A model generated the notes under the pieces. The model saw only the letters and a program-made list of their open reading frames with translations, had not been told where the DNA came from and searched no databases. Shown here piece by piece: positions 37,331 through 47,723 of a stretch of 64,000 nt of DNA (position 1 is the stretch's first letter; the number at the start of each line of letters is the position of its first letter). The translations under genes and the position numbers were made by a program. The DNA is from Paracoccaceae bacterium (GTDB lineage Bacteria; Pseudomonadota; Alphaproteobacteria; Rhodobacterales; Rhodobacteraceae), in contig JAGRDY010000014.1 of NCBI GenBank assembly GCA_020446815.1, positions 117,637 to 181,636 of the forward strand. Reading direction: 5' to 3'.

Positions 37331-37340
37331 GGCGCATCCT

Positions 37341-38318
37341 TCACTTGCCGTCGCCGGCGAACTGGGTGCCCGCGGGAGTGTCGCCCTTCCTGCCCCAGTC
37401 GCGTTTCACACCCAGATACAGGACCACGTTCTTGGCCACATAGATCGACGAATAGGTTCCGACGATCACCCCCCAGGTCATGGCGAAGACAAAGCCCCGG
37501 ATCACATCGCCACCCAGCACCAGAAGCGCGATCAGCGCGATCAGCGTCGTTCCCGAGGTCATCACCGTCCGGCTGAGGGTTTCGTTGGCCGACAGGTTGC
37601 ACAGGTCGCGCAGGGGGGTTTTCTTGTATTTGGTTAGGTTTTCGCGCAGCCGGTCGAAAACCACCACGGTGTCGTTGATCGAATAACCGAGAATGGTCAG
37701 CAGGGCCGCGATAATGGTCAGATCGAACTTGATCTGGAACAGCGCGAAAATGCCGATGGTCAGGGCGATATCGTGAACGAGAGCCGCCACCGCGCCAATG
37801 GCGAACTGCCATTCGAACCGCAACCAGATATAGACGACAATGGCAAATACCCCGGCGAGAACCGACAGAACCGCCGTCCTGATCAGCTCGCCCGAGACCT
37901 TCGGCCCCACCGATTCCACCGACGGAAAGGTGATCGACGGGTCAACCTGCTGCAATGCCGTCTCGATCCTGGCGATCGTCTCGGGGGTGACGGCTTCGCT
38001 GCCTTCCTGGGCCTGAATGCGCAGCATCGCCACATGCTGATCGGCGCGGAACGTCGGATCATAGACCTGGGTGATCGACACGTCGCCGAGATTCAGCGGC
38101 TTTACGGCGGCACGATAGGCGCCGACATCTACGGGTGTGACGGAATCGGTGCGGATCGTGGTGCCACCCTTGAAATCGATGCCGAAATTCAGGCCCATGA
38201 CGATGGCCAGAATGACCGCCGCGATCGACGCCACGAATGAACCGCCGAAGGTGAGCGTCGCCCAGCGGAAAAAATCTATCCTGGTGTCATCGGGAACGAG
38301 TTTCAGACGATAAGCCAT
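37341..38318 (-). CDS. secF: Protein translocase subunit SecF
   Basis: 325 residues from the ATG at 38318, with GAGAGGG upstream; a longer frame exists but overlaps secD. Six helices with one large periplasmic loop after the first. Diagnostic stretches are GLNFGIDFKGGT near residue 45, the SVGPKVSGEL near 145 and GYSINDTVVVFDRLRENL near 218. SecDF uses the proton gradient to pull exported proteins through SecYEG. It lies 10 bases after secD. Confidence 0.95.
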   Translation of the reverse strand: MAYRLKLVPDDTRIDFFRWATLTFGGSFVASIAAVILAIVMGLNFGIDFKGGTTIRTDSVTPVDVGAYRAAVKPLNLGDVSITQVYDPTFRADQHVAMLRIQAQEGSEAVTPETIARIETALQQVDPSITFPSVESVGPKVSGELIRTAVLSVLAGVFAIVVYIWLRFEWQFAIGAVAALVHDIALTIGIFALFQIKFDLTIIAALLTILGYSINDTVVVFDRLRENLTKYKKTPLRDLCNLSANETLSRTVMTSGTTLIALIALLVLGGDVIRGFVFAMTWGVIVGTYSSIYVAKNVVLYLGVKRDWGRKGDTPAGTQFAGDGK

Positions 38319-38328
38319 TTCAGCCCTC

Positions 38329-39993
38329 TCATAGCTCGATCTGTTTCGGACGCCGACGGTCGAACCAGGCGACGACAAAAAACCGGGTGACGTAAATCGC
38401 GGTAAAGACCGAGGTGACGAGCCCGACAACCAGCGTGACGGCAAAACCCTTGACCGGGCCCGAGCCGAGCATGAACAGGATCAAGGCGGTCAGGAATGTG
38501 GTGATATTGGCATCCACGATCGCCGACATGGCCTTTTCATAGCCCAGCTCGATGGCCCGCGCCGGTCCCCGCGCGGTGCGCATTTCCTCGCGGATCCGCT
38601 CGAACACCAGCACATTGGCGTCCACCGCCATGCCCACGGTCAGAACGATCCCGGCGATCCCCGGCAGGGTGAGCGTGGCGCCGATGGCCGACAGCGTCCC
38701 GAACATCAGCATGATGTTGATCCCCAGCGCCACCGACGCGAACACGCCGAAAAGCCCGTAGACCGCGATCATGAAGGCAACGACGGCGACGATACCGACG
38801 ATGGCGGCGATGCGGCCGGCATCGATGCTGTCCTGGCCCAGCTCCGGGCCGATGGTACGTTCTTCGAGAAAGGTCATCTTGGCCGGCAGCGCCCCGGCCC
38901 GCAGCAGGATCGCCAGATTGGTCGATTCCTCGACAGTGAAATTGCCGGTGATGATGCCCGACCCTCCGGCGATGTGGCTCTGGATGCGTGGCGCGGAAAT
39001 CACTTCCTTGTCCAGCACGATGGCGAAAAGCTGGCCGATATTGGCGCCCGTGTAATCGCCGAACTTGCGCGCGCCGGTCGTGTTGAAGCGAAAGCCCACC
39101 GCAGGGCGACCGTTCTGATCGAACTCGGGGCGCGCGTCGACCAGTTCCTCGCCGGTCACCACCGGCGTGGCGTCAAGGATGTAATAGACACCCTTTTCGT
39201 CGAGCGACGGATAGATCACATCGCCGGGCGGGGCGATTTCATTGGCGTTGCTCGTACGGCCGACCACCGGGTGAAAGGTCAGTTGCGCGGTGGTGCCGAT
39301 CAACGCCTTCAACTCGCTCGCCGACCCAATGCCGGGCACCTGGATCAGGATCCGGTCGGCGCCCTCGCGCTGGATCGACGGCTCGCGCGTTCCCGACCCG
39401 TCGACGCGACGGCGGATGATTTCCAGCGACTGCTGCATGGTGCGCGCATCGGTGGCGGCGCGTTCGGCGTCGCTCAGGGTGATGACCAGCTGGTTGCCCT
39501 CGCCGCGCACAGCGAGGTCGCGCTGGCCGACACCCGTCAGCGTGACCACGGGGCTCGACAGCCCCTTGGCGATCTCGATGGCCTTGGCCATCGCTTCGGG
39601 CTTTTCGATCTGGATACGCAGCTCGTCGGGCGCGGAAGGCGCGCGGCGGATACCGCCGAGTTCGGCGCGATCCTCGGCCAGCGCCTTGCGCATCTCGGGC
39701 CATAGCCCGTCCATGCGCGCCTTGTAGACATCGGCCACCTGCACCTCGGCCAGAAGCTGCGCACCGCCGCGCAGATCAAGGCCCAGATTGACGATGCCCG
39801 ACGGCAGGAATTCCGGCCACAGCGCGGCGTCAGCCTCAAGTTCCGGCGTCGCCGCCCCGGTGGCCGCGATCCTGGCCAGCGCATCGTTATGCCGCTCGAC
39901 GCGGCCATAAAAGGCATTGGGCAGCGCCGTCAGGAAACCCAGGGCGCAAATCCCCCAGATGATGATCCGCTTCCAGAGGGGAAATTGCAACAT
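38329..39993 (-). CDS. secD: Protein translocase subunit SecD
   Basis: 554 residues. N-terminal helix LWKRIIIWGICALGFLTALP, then LGLDLRGGAQLLAEV near residue 70 (SecD motif D1), a large periplasmic domain (about 75-380) and five C-terminal helices with GMAVDANVLVFERIREE near 452. Works with SecF in late steps of export. Order yajC-secD-secF with gaps of 39 and 10 bases. Confidence 0.96.
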   Translation of the reverse strand: MLQFPLWKRIIIWGICALGFLTALPNAFYGRVERHNDALARIAATGAATPELEADAALWPEFLPSGIVNLGLDLRGGAQLLAEVQVADVYKARMDGLWPEMRKALAEDRAELGGIRRAPSAPDELRIQIEKPEAMAKAIEIAKGLSSPVVTLTGVGQRDLAVRGEGNQLVITLSDAERAATDARTMQQSLEIIRRRVDGSGTREPSIQREGADRILIQVPGIGSASELKALIGTTAQLTFHPVVGRTSNANEIAPPGDVIYPSLDEKGVYYILDATPVVTGEELVDARPEFDQNGRPAVGFRFNTTGARKFGDYTGANIGQLFAIVLDKEVISAPRIQSHIAGGSGIITGNFTVEESTNLAILLRAGALPAKMTFLEERTIGPELGQDSIDAGRIAAIVGIVAVVAFMIAVYGLFGVFASVALGINIMLMFGTLSAIGATLTLPGIAGIVLTVGMAVDANVLVFERIREEMRTARGPARAIELGYEKAMSAIVDANITTFLTALILFMLGSGPVKGFAVTLVVGLVTSVFTAIYVTRFFVVAWFDRRRPKQIEL

Positions 39994-40032
39994 GATCGCA
40001 GGGCTCGATTTCTGTCAGGCAGTCGGGAAAGG

Positions 40033-40368
40033 TTACTTGCTGGCGGCCGCGGGCTCGGTCTTGGACAGGACCGTGGCAATGGTCGAACGCACGATGCGTA
40101 CCTTGACGCCGTCGGCGATCTCCACTTCCAGCTCGCCGTCTTCCTTGACCTTGGAAACCTTGCCGACGATGCCGCCCTGGGTAACCACCTGGTCGCCGCG
40201 GCGCAGCGCCTCGACCATTGCCTTGTGATCTTTCAGCTTTTTCTGTTGAGGGCGGATCAACAGGAAATACATGATCGCAAAGATCAGGATAAGCGGCAGA
40301 AACTGGGTCAGCGCACCGGCGGCTCCGGCGCCTCCGGCGGCCTGCGCAAATGCGGGGGTTACGAACAT
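40033..40368 (-). CDS. yajC: Preprotein translocase subunit YajC
   Basis: 111 residues. One transmembrane helix (about 20-40, [22 protein letters not shown]) followed by a cytoplasmic domain with [20 protein letters not shown], the YajC hallmark. It associates with SecDF. The Ala/Gly-rich N-terminus before the helix is longer than in E. coli, as is common in alphaproteobacteria. First gene of the sec-ccm run; divergent from serS with 217 bases between. Confidence 0.95.
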   Translation of the reverse strand: MFVTPAFAQAAGGAGAAGALTQFLPLILIFAIMYFLLIRPQQKKLKDHKAMVEALRRGDQVVTQGGIVGKVSKVKEDGELEVEIADGVKVRIVRSTIATVLSKTEPAAASK

Positions 40369-40585
40369 CGGGCGTCCTTCGGTTGGGTCCGGGGCGGATG
40401 GGGCCCCTCGGTTGCGCGGGGAACCTATAGACGCGCCGCCCGGTTTGCAAGCGGAGCCGCAGCGTAATCGGCGCCTTGCGCCCCGGCCTTGCGCCCGCCC
40501 GCAATGCCCGCTGACAATCCGGGTTCACCTTGCCCCTCAAATCGGGCATACCTCCGGCAATTCAACCACGCCCGAGGGGTCTTTC

Positions 40586-41875
40586 ATGCACGACATCCGC
40601 GCCATCCGCGACAATCCCCAAGCCTTCGACGCGGCGCTGGCGCGCCGGGGTCTGCCGGAAGCATCTCCGTTCGTGCTGGCGGTCGACGACTCGCGGCGCG
40701 CGGCGATCCGGTCGTCCGAACTGGCTCAGGCGGAATTGAACGGGTTGAGCAAAAAGGCCGGCGCGGCAAAGGCGGCTGGCGACCAGCCGGGTTTCGACGC
40801 GATCCGCGAAGACATCGCCGGACGCAAGGCGCAGATCGCCGAACTTTCCGCCAGGGCCAGGGACGAGGATGCGCGCCTGCGCGACTACCTCATGGGCATC
40901 CCCAACCTGCCGCTTGAAGATGTCCCCACCGGCAGCGACGAACAGGACAACGTCGAAATCCGCCGCTGGGGCACGCCACGCCGCTTCGACTTCGATCCGC
41001 TCGAACATTTCGACATCGCCGCCGTCAGATCCGGCATGGATTTCGAAACCGCCGCCAGGCTTTCCGGCGCCCGTTTCGTGGTTCTGAAAGGTGCCGTCGC
41101 ACGCTTGCACCGGGCGCTGGCGCAATTCATGCTCGATCTGCATACCGAGCAACACGGGCTGACAGAGATGATCACCCCGGTTCTGGTCCGGCAAGAGGCG
41201 ATGCAGGGCACCGGTCAACTGCCGAAATTCGCCGAAGACAGCTACCAGACCACCAACGGCTGGTGGCTGATCCCCACCTCAGAGGTGACGCTGACCAATA
41301 CCGTGGCCGGCGAGATCCTCGACGAGACCGCGCTGCCCATCCGCATGACCGCCCATACCCAGTGTTTTCGTTCCGAAGCCGGATCGGCGGGCAAGGATAC
41401 CGCCGGGATGCTGCGCCAGCACCAGTTCGAAAAGGTCGAAATGGTCTCGATCACCACGCCTGACACAAGCCTTGCCGAACACGGCCGCATGACCCGCTGC
41501 GCCGAAGCCGTGCTGGAACGGCTCGGCCTGCCCTACCGCACCGTCGTGCTGTGCACCGGCGACATGGGGTTCGGCGCGCGAAAGACCCATGACATCGAAG
41601 TCTGGCTGCCCGGCCAGAACGCCTTTCGCGAAATCTCCTCGGTCTCGGTCTGCGGCGATTTTCAGGCGCGCCGGATGAACGCCCGCTACCGCCCCGCCGG
41701 TGGCAAGCCCGATTTCGTCCACACCCTCAACGGTTCGGGCCTCGCGGTCGGGCGCTGCCTGATCGCGGTGCTGGAAAACGGCCAGCAGGCCGACGGCTCG
41801 GTGACCTTGCCCGAGGCATTGCACCCCTATCTGCGCGGCAATGCCAGACTGGGCGCCGACGGAAGGCTGGAGTGA
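40586..41875 (+). CDS. serS: Seryl-tRNA synthetase
   Basis: 429 residues from the ATG at 40586 with GAGGGGT upstream; the frame is open upstream but that part is the yajC promoter region. The N-terminal coiled-coil arm that holds the tRNA-Ser long arm covers about residues 25-100. Class II motifs are intact: motif 2 [29 protein letters not shown] near 258-286 and motif 3 [18 protein letters not shown] near 382. Charges tRNA-Ser. Confidence 0.97.
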   Translation: MHDIRAIRDNPQAFDAALARRGLPEASPFVLAVDDSRRAAIRSSELAQAELNGLSKKAGAAKAAGDQPGFDAIREDIAGRKAQIAELSARARDEDARLRDYLMGIPNLPLEDVPTGSDEQDNVEIRRWGTPRRFDFDPLEHFDIAAVRSGMDFETAARLSGARFVVLKGAVARLHRALAQFMLDLHTEQHGLTEMITPVLVRQEAMQGTGQLPKFAEDSYQTTNGWWLIPTSEVTLTNTVAGEILDETALPIRMTAHTQCFRSEAGSAGKDTAGMLRQHQFEKVEMVSITTPDTSLAEHGRMTRCAEAVLERLGLPYRTVVLCTGDMGFGARKTHDIEVWLPGQNAFREISSVSVCGDFQARRMNARYRPAGGKPDFVHTLNGSGLAVGRCLIAVLENGQQADGSVTLPEALHPYLRGNARLGADGRLE

Positions 41876-41876
41876 C

Positions 41877-41909
41877 TTCTTCTTTGCGAAAATACTCCCG
41901 CCGGAGGCA
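41877..41909. repeat. Dispersed GAGTATTT repeat, copy 2 (minus orientation)
   Basis: Read on the minus strand, GCCTCCGGCGGGAGTATTTT followed by CGCAAAGAAGAAG shares the GAGTATTT and AAGAAGAAG parts of the copies at 36252 and 57350. It lies between the serS stop and the convergent der stop and may help terminate both. Confidence 0.6.
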
Positions 41910-41932
41910 AGCCGCCCCGCCGGACCCCGCGA

Positions 41933-43387
41933 TCATTTCCTGACCGGGTTGCCCACATGCTTGCGCAGCCGTGACGGCGTGTGGAACTTCGGGTTCCTGA
42001 ACGGGTTCTTGTCGCCCTGATCGCGAAACGTCAGCCGGATCGGCGTTCCGGGCATGTCGAAATCGGCCCGCAAACCGTTGACGAGATAGCGCGCATAGCT
42101 TTCCGGCAGCTTGTCGGCATGATTGCACATCACCACGAAGGCGGGCGGGCGCATCCTGACCTGGGTCATGTAGCGCAGCTTGATACGGCGCCCGCCGGGG
42201 GCGGGGGGCGGATGCGCCGCGGTCATCGCTGCCAGCCACTGGTTCAGCCGGGCCGTCGCCACCCGCCGGTTCCAGACATCATGGGCCTTGAGGATGGCCG
42301 CGTGAAGCCGGTCCAGCCCCTTGCCGGTCCTGGCCGAGACCGTGACCAGCGGCGCGCCGCGCAGTTGCGGCAGCAGCCGCTCGAAGGCCTCGCGCAGCAT
42401 TTTCAGCTTTTCGGTCTTTTCATCCTCGAGATCCCACTTGTTGGCCGCCACGACGACGGCGCGGCCTTCGCTTTCGGCGAAATCGGCGATGCGCAGGTCT
42501 TGCTGTTCGAAGGGGGTGTCGACGTCGAGCAGGACCACCACCACTTCGGCGAAGCGGACCGCGCGCAACCCGTCCGATACCGACATCTTTTCCAGCTTGT
42601 CGGAAATACGCGCCTTCCTGCGCATCCCGGCGGTATCGAAAATCCGCATCGGTGTGCCAAGATAATCGGCATGGACCGAAATCGCGTCGCGGGTGATGCC
42701 GGCCTCGGGGCCGGTCAACAGCCTTTCCTGGCCAAGGATCTTGTTGATCAGTGTCGATTTGCCCGCATTGGGGCGGCCGATGACCGCGATCTGCAACGGT
42801 TTGTCGCGGGTGGGAACGCGCGGCTCCGGCGCGTCCTCATCGGTGATGTCCACATCCACCTCGGGCGTGTCGGCGGCGGCGCGCGCGGCGAAGTCCGCGG
42901 CCAGCGGGCGCAGCATGTGGTAAAGCTCGTCCATGCCCTCGCCATGTTCGGCGGACAGGCGCAACGGCTCGCCCAGACCGAGGCCGTAAGCGTCGATCAC
43001 GCCGCCCTCGGCGGCCCTGCCTTCGGCCTTGTTGGCGGCAAGGATGACATGGGCGTTTTTCTTGCGCAAGATGCCGGCAAAGACCTGATCGGCCGGCGTG
43101 ACCCCTGCCCTCGCGTCGATGACGAAAAGGCAGATATCGGCCATTTCCACGGCCCGTTCCGTCAGCCGCCGCATCCGCCCCTGCAGGCTGTCGTCGCCGG
43201 CCTCTTCCAGCCCGGCGGAATCGATTACCGTAAAGCGCAGATCGCCCAGCCGCGCCTCGCCTTCGCGCAGATCGCGGGTGACGCCGGGGGTATCGTCCAC
43301 CAGCGCCAGCTTGCGGCCCACAAGCCGGTTGAAAAGCGTCGATTTGCCCACATTGGGGCGCCCGACGATGGCAAGGGTAAAGCTCAT
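41933..43387 (-). CDS. der: Ribosome biogenesis GTPase Der (EngA)
   Basis: 484 residues with the tandem GTPase domains unique to Der. Domain 1: [14 protein letters not shown] near residue 8, DTPGVT near 32, NKAE near 118. Domain 2: [14 protein letters not shown] near 204, [11 protein letters not shown] near 251, NKWDLED near 320. A KH-like domain closes the protein (about 380-470). Acts in 50S subunit maturation. Third gene of yfgM-bamB-der, an order conserved in proteobacteria. Confidence 0.97.
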   Translation of the reverse strand: MSFTLAIVGRPNVGKSTLFNRLVGRKLALVDDTPGVTRDLREGEARLGDLRFTVIDSAGLEEAGDDSLQGRMRRLTERAVEMADICLFVIDARAGVTPADQVFAGILRKKNAHVILAANKAEGRAAEGGVIDAYGLGLGEPLRLSAEHGEGMDELYHMLRPLAADFAARAAADTPEVDVDITDEDAPEPRVPTRDKPLQIAVIGRPNAGKSTLINKILGQERLLTGPEAGITRDAISVHADYLGTPMRIFDTAGMRRKARISDKLEKMSVSDGLRAVRFAEVVVVLLDVDTPFEQQDLRIADFAESEGRAVVVAANKWDLEDEKTEKLKMLREAFERLLPQLRGAPLVTVSARTGKGLDRLHAAILKAHDVWNRRVATARLNQWLAAMTAAHPPPAPGGRRIKLRYMTQVRMRPPAFVVMCNHADKLPESYARYLVNGLRADFDMPGTPIRLTFRDQGDKNPFRNPKFHTPSRLRKHVGNPVRK

Positions 43388-43435
43388 GGCGCGGCGTTCC
43401 TGACTGCGAAGCCGACCCCTTACACCGGTTTTTGT

Positions 43436-44773
43436 CTAGCGGAAAGCGTGAAGCTGCCCGTTTTGCGTGACGACATAAAGTGTGCGGCCCGCGACCACCG
43501 GGGCGGATGCCGCCCCGGCGGGCAGTTCGACGGTTGCCAGAACCGCCCCGGAAACCGGGTCGATGCTGCGGATCAACCCGTCGCTCGAGGCGACCACCAG
43601 CCGCCCGCCGGCCAGCACCGGGCCATAATGCGCGAAGATATTGCGCCGGCGCTTGTCTTTGCCCCTGGTGAAATAGGGCAGATCGACGCGCCAGACCTCG
43701 GCGCCCGTATCCGCGTCCAGCCGCAGGATCTGGTCTTCGTCATTGACCAGAAACACCGCGCCGCCTGCCACGACAACCGGGCTGGCAGCACCTTCGGGGG
43801 CGCTCCAGAGTGCCTGGCCGGTATCGGCGTCGACCGCCGCCAGGCGCCCCGCCGAGGTGCCCGCATAGACCACACCGCCGCTGATCACCGGATCTCCGGT
43901 CAGATCGGAAATGGTGGCATAGGCGCGCCCGAGCCGTTTACCGGCGACATAGGCCTGCCACAGGCCGACACCGCTGTCCTTGGCGACGGCGACCAGCTGC
44001 CCCGAGGCAAAGGGAAAGACCACCTGGCGGGAATCGACGGCGGGCGAGGAAACGCCGATGACGCCCGAAACCGACGGCGTGCCGGGAAGCTGCCATTCGA
44101 CCTTGCCGTTGCGCGCCGTTACCGCCCAGGCCGAAGCATCGCGGGCCACCACATAGACCCGCCCGTCCGCCACCGTAGGCGCACCGCCGACCGGGGCGTC
44201 GAACTTCTGGCGCCAGGCGACGGTTCCGCTGGCGGGGTCAAGCGCCACGAGTTCGCCAAATCCCGTCGTGGCAAAGACCAGCCCCGCGCCGAATGCCAGG
44301 CCGCCGCCGGAGGCGTCGTCGTCCCTGTCGGCGGCAGGCGTCAGATCCGTTTGCCACAGCGTGGCACCATCCGCGCCGGTCGCCGTGACGGTCGCCCGGC
44401 TGTCGAGCGTGAAAATCCGCGCGCCCGCGACCACCGGGTCGGCGGTAATGCGATGCTTGCGGTCATCGCCCCTGCCGATCGGTGCCGCCCATATCTGTGT
44501 CAGCGGCGCGGCAAGCGCCACATTGCCGATGGCATGGGCAGGCGATCCGCCGCGGTGGGTCCAATCGGCGTTGCTTTGGGCGGCGGGCAAGCTGATGGGC
44601 TTGGCCTCACCCGGCTTCGGCGCCAGCGAAGCGCCCGGCTCGGCCTCGCCGCCGGCACCGATGACGGCGCTGCGCAAATCCTGCCGGTCGCCTTCCAGGA
44701 CCAGCTCGCCCTTGGAACAGCCGGCCAGCGCCGCCAGCGCTGCCAGAATAAAAACTCCTCGTGAAATCTTCAC
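43436..44773 (-). CDS. bamB: Outer membrane assembly lipoprotein BamB
   Basis: 445 residues from a GTG at 44773. The signal peptide ends in lipobox LAGC (Cys near residue 19), so the mature protein is lipid-anchored. PQQ-like repeats with Trp-containing strands (for example GTVAWRQKFDAPVGG, ADTGQALWSAPEG, TGAEVWRVDLPY) form the eight-bladed propeller. BamB helps BamA insert outer-membrane barrels. It follows yfgM by 172 bases and precedes der by 48. Confidence 0.93.
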   Translation of the reverse strand: MKISRGVFILAALAALAGCSKGELVLEGDRQDLRSAVIGAGGEAEPGASLAPKPGEAKPISLPAAQSNADWTHRGGSPAHAIGNVALAAPLTQIWAAPIGRGDDRKHRITADPVVAGARIFTLDSRATVTATGADGATLWQTDLTPAADRDDDASGGGLAFGAGLVFATTGFGELVALDPASGTVAWRQKFDAPVGGAPTVADGRVYVVARDASAWAVTARNGKVEWQLPGTPSVSGVIGVSSPAVDSRQVVFPFASGQLVAVAKDSGVGLWQAYVAGKRLGRAYATISDLTGDPVISGGVVYAGTSAGRLAAVDADTGQALWSAPEGAASPVVVAGGAVFLVNDEDQILRLDADTGAEVWRVDLPYFTRGKDKRRRNIFAHYGPVLAGGRLVVASSDGLIRSIDPVSGAVLATVELPAGAASAPVVAGRTLYVVTQNGQLHAFR

Positions 44774-44945
44774 GCCATCTGCCCCTTCGATTGAGGCGTG
44801 CCGGCCCTGAACCGGTCACACCGATCCAGAACAAACCGCCGCTGTCCCCGACGCCCGACCCCCCTGGCATCTCCGCGACCCGATCCTGATCGAAGACATA
44901 CCGCTTTGCCATGCGCAAGACGCATCATATCTTGCCAGCCTCTGA

Positions 44946-45602
44946 TCACGCAGTGTCCGGATCGGCGCCCAGTGCCACAATCAACTGTGTTGTCCGGCGG
45001 CGCAAGCCCGCGGTCACGTCCGGTTCCTCTAGAATCTGGCGCAGCAAGGCAACCGCGCCGTCACTGTCGCCCGCGCCGATCAGCGACAACGCCTGCTGTT
45101 CCATCGCCAAGGGCCGGAACGGCGCGCCGGGTGCCGCCAGCGCATCAAGCAGCTTGCCGCGTTCATCCGGTGCCATCGCGTCGCCCGCCAGGATCACCGA
45201 CTTGAGCTCGGCCAGTTGGCGAAGGCTGTCCGGAACTGTGGTATCCGCAATCACCGCATTCAGCTTTGCCAATGCTCCCTCGCGGTCATCATTTGTCACC
45301 GCTTCCGACGCGGCCAGCATCTCCAGAACGGCCTTGCGGCTGCCGCTATCGGCGCTTACCGCGTTCAGCGCCGCGATCCGTGCCGCCGGATCATCCTCGG
45401 CCATCGCCGCCATGACGGCATCGCCAAAGGCCTCGGCCGATGCGCGTGCGTGCGCCTTTTGCCATTCGGAGTAAGCCGCGCCGCCCACGATGAGCACCAC
45501 GAGCAGGATGCCGATCCAGCCATATTTGCGCATCAACGCGAAAAGCCGGTCGCGGCGGACCTCTTCGGTCACTTCTTCAATGAAACTGTCGGTTTCGCTC
45601 AC
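44946..45602 (-). CDS. YfgM-like membrane-anchored TPR protein
   Basis: 218 residues from a GTG at 45602, preceded by GGAG. A short cytoplasmic head (SETDSFIEEVTEEVRRDRLF) leads into one helix (about residues 27-45, YGWIGILLVVLIVGGAAYSEW) and a periplasmic tetratricopeptide-like domain. This matches the YfgM/DUF2133-type tetratricopeptide proteins encoded before bamB in proteobacteria; YfgM links SecYEG with periplasmic chaperones in E. coli. Role here is inferred from context. Confidence 0.85.
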   Translation of the reverse strand: MSETDSFIEEVTEEVRRDRLFALMRKYGWIGILLVVLIVGGAAYSEWQKAHARASAEAFGDAVMAAMAEDDPAARIAALNAVSADSGSRKAVLEMLAASEAVTNDDREGALAKLNAVIADTTVPDSLRQLAELKSVILAGDAMAPDERGKLLDALAAPGAPFRPLAMEQQALSLIGAGDSDGAVALLRQILEEPDVTAGLRRRTTQLIVALGADPDTA

Positions 45603-45701
45603 GCCAATCTCCAGCCCTGATGGCCCCGAACAGAGGCCGAACCCGGCCCCGTCTTACACGCAACCGGGCCGATTTGCCAAGCCCGGCGCAAGCATCGCCG
45701 A

Positions 45702-47642
45702 TCAGCCGCCGGTGCCACTGGGCAGCGCGCGCCGCCAGGCATCATTGTCGGGCCAGTCCTTTGCCGCCTCGGCACCGCGATTCGCGCCGCCGTCATCGGC
45801 GGGCCTGGCCGCAGGCAAGCCATCTTCCTCGGCGGATTGGCGCGCCCACATGGCGGCATAACGGCCCTTGTGTGCCAGAAGCTGATCGTGACGTCCCTCT
45901 TCGACGATGCGCCCGGATTCGAGAACGACGATCCGGTCGGCATCGGCGATCGTCGACAAGCGATGCGCTATCGTGACGACCGTGCGCCCCTCGCCCATCG
46001 CCCGCAGGCTGTCCTGAATATCGCGCTCGGTCTGGGTGTCGAGCGCCGACGTCGCCTCGTCCAGCAGCAGGATAGGCGGGTTTTTCAACAGCGTGCGGGC
46101 GATTCCGACCCGCTGCTTTTCGCCTCCCGACAGCTTCAGCCCGCGTTCACCGACCCTGGTGTCATAGCCTTCGGGAAGCGAGATGATGAAATCATGAATC
46201 TTCGCGGCCCGGGCGGCGGCGACGATTTCCCGCTTCGAAGCCTCGGGCCGGCCATAGGCGATATTGTAAAGCACCGTATCGTTGAAAAGCACCGTGTCCT
46301 GGGGGACCACGCCGATCTGGCGGTGCAGGCTGTCCTGGGTGACATCGCGTAAATCCTGCCCGTCGATCTTCAGACTGCCGCCGGTCACGTCGTAAAACCT
46401 GAACAGGAGCCGCCCGATTGTCGATTTGCCCGACCCCGACGGCCCGACGATCGCCACCCGTTGCCCCGCGCCTATTTTCAGGCTGACATTCTTCAGGATC
46501 GGCCGGGCCGCGTCATAGCCGAAGCTCACGCCATCCAGCACCACCTCGCCACCGGAAATCGCCAGGGCCCTGGCGCCCGGCCTGTCGGTCACTTCCGCCG
46601 GTTGTTCGAGCAGATCGAACATTTCGCCCATGTCGACAAGTGACTGGCGGATTTCGCGGTAAACCGTGCCGAGAAAGTTCAAAGGCAGGGTGATCTGGAT
46701 CATGTAGGCATTGACCATGACGAAATCGCCGACGGTCAGCACCCCGGCGCGGACCCCAAAGGCCGCCATGACCATCACGATGACCAACCCGCAGGTGATG
46801 ATCACCGACTGACCGAAATTGAGCGCCGACAGCGACAGCCCGGTTTTTACCGCCGCCACTTCATAGCCTGCCATCGCCGCGTCATAGCGCTGCGCTTCGC
46901 GGGTCTCGGCGCCGAAATACTTCACGGTTTCGAAATTGATCAGGCTGTCGATCGCCTTTTGATTGGCGTCGGTATCCTGTTCGTTCATCTGGCGGCGAAT
47001 TTTCACCCGCCATTCGGTCACCTTGAAGGTATAGGTGACGTAAAGTCCGATCGTCACCAGCACCACGACCGCATAGCGCCAGTCGAACACCAGCGCGAAT
47101 ATGACCGTGACCATGCTGAGTTCCAGAATCAGCGGCCCCACCGACAAGAGCATGAAGCGCAGCAGAAAATCGACACCCTTGACACCGCGTTCGATCACGC
47201 GGCTGAGCCCGCCCGTCTTGCGCGTGATGTGGTAGCGCATCGACAGGCGGTGAATATGGGTGAACGTCTCCAGCGCCAGCTTGCGCAGCGCCCGCTGCCC
47301 GACGCGCACGAAAATCGCATCGCGCAATTCGGAAAAACCGGTATTGCCCAGCCGGGCGACGCCGTAGGCCACCGTCAGACCGATGGCCCCGACGGCCAGA
47401 AGCCAGGTATCGTCACGGGATTCGCTGGATAGCGAATCGACGGCGGCCTTGTAAAGAAACGGCGTCAGAACCGAAACGACCTTGGCCAGGACCAGCGCCA
47501 GCATGGACAGGACGACCCGGCGCCTGACCCACAGTTCGCCGGCAGGCCACAGGTAGGGCGCAACCTTGCGGATCGTGTGCAGGCCTCCTTTGCGGCGCTC
47601 GGCGCATGTCTGTAGGGGTTCCGTCACGATTCTTGCCGCCAT
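45702..47642 (-). CDS. Atm1/HMT1-type ABC exporter (fused permease and ATPase)
   Basis: 646 residues: a six-helix transmembrane domain (about 40-335) followed by an ATPase domain with Walker A GPSGSGKST near 399, Q-loop VVPQDTVLFNDTV, signature LSGGEKQRVGIAR near 500 and Walker B ILLLDEATSALD. Sequence style (LRDAIFVRVGQRALRKLALETF and NFETVKYFGAETRE) is that of the Atm1/ABCB7 group, which exports glutathione or glutathione-metal adducts and serves metal homeostasis. The start lies 81 bases from a divergent ArsR-type gene with a palindrome between, which suggests metal control. The Ala/Asp-rich C-terminal 40 residues are disordered. Confidence 0.9.
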   Translation of the reverse strand: MAARIVTEPLQTCAERRKGGLHTIRKVAPYLWPAGELWVRRRVVLSMLALVLAKVVSVLTPFLYKAAVDSLSSESRDDTWLLAVGAIGLTVAYGVARLGNTGFSELRDAIFVRVGQRALRKLALETFTHIHRLSMRYHITRKTGGLSRVIERGVKGVDFLLRFMLLSVGPLILELSMVTVIFALVFDWRYAVVVLVTIGLYVTYTFKVTEWRVKIRRQMNEQDTDANQKAIDSLINFETVKYFGAETREAQRYDAAMAGYEVAAVKTGLSLSALNFGQSVIITCGLVIVMVMAAFGVRAGVLTVGDFVMVNAYMIQITLPLNFLGTVYREIRQSLVDMGEMFDLLEQPAEVTDRPGARALAISGGEVVLDGVSFGYDAARPILKNVSLKIGAGQRVAIVGPSGSGKSTIGRLLFRFYDVTGGSLKIDGQDLRDVTQDSLHRQIGVVPQDTVLFNDTVLYNIAYGRPEASKREIVAAARAAKIHDFIISLPEGYDTRVGERGLKLSGGEKQRVGIARTLLKNPPILLLDEATSALDTQTERDIQDSLRAMGEGRTVVTIAHRLSTIADADRIVVLESGRIVEEGRHDQLLAHKGRYAAMWARQSAEEDGLPAARPADDGGANRGAEAAKDWPDNDAWRRALPSGTGG

Positions 47643-47697
47643 TCATTGCCCTGCCCCGGTTGATCGAAGGGGCGAAGTAGGTTACTCAGGTATATAT

Positions 47698-47721
47698 TTC
47701 AACGATTCATGAGTAGTTGAA
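47698..47721. promoter_or_regulatory. Operator-like palindrome between arsR-type gene and ABC exporter
   Basis: TTCAAC (47698-47703) and GTTGAA (47716-47721) are perfect inverted copies, with TCATGA at the exact centre (47707-47712). A TATATT box (47693-47698) touches the left arm, and the regulator start GTG is two bases past the right arm. Layout fits an autoregulated ArsR-family operator controlling both genes. Confidence 0.6.
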
Positions 47722-47723
47722 GC

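Noticed and set aside
41981-44764. 927-codon open frame on the plus strand opposite der and bamB
   Set aside because: Composition is Arg/Gly/His-rich as in antisense translations, and both real genes are complete on the minus strand.
44607-44918. 103-codon minus-strand frame overlapping the bamB start
   Set aside because: Overlaps the bamB signal peptide in another frame and has no motif; the yfgM-bamB gap is ordinary.
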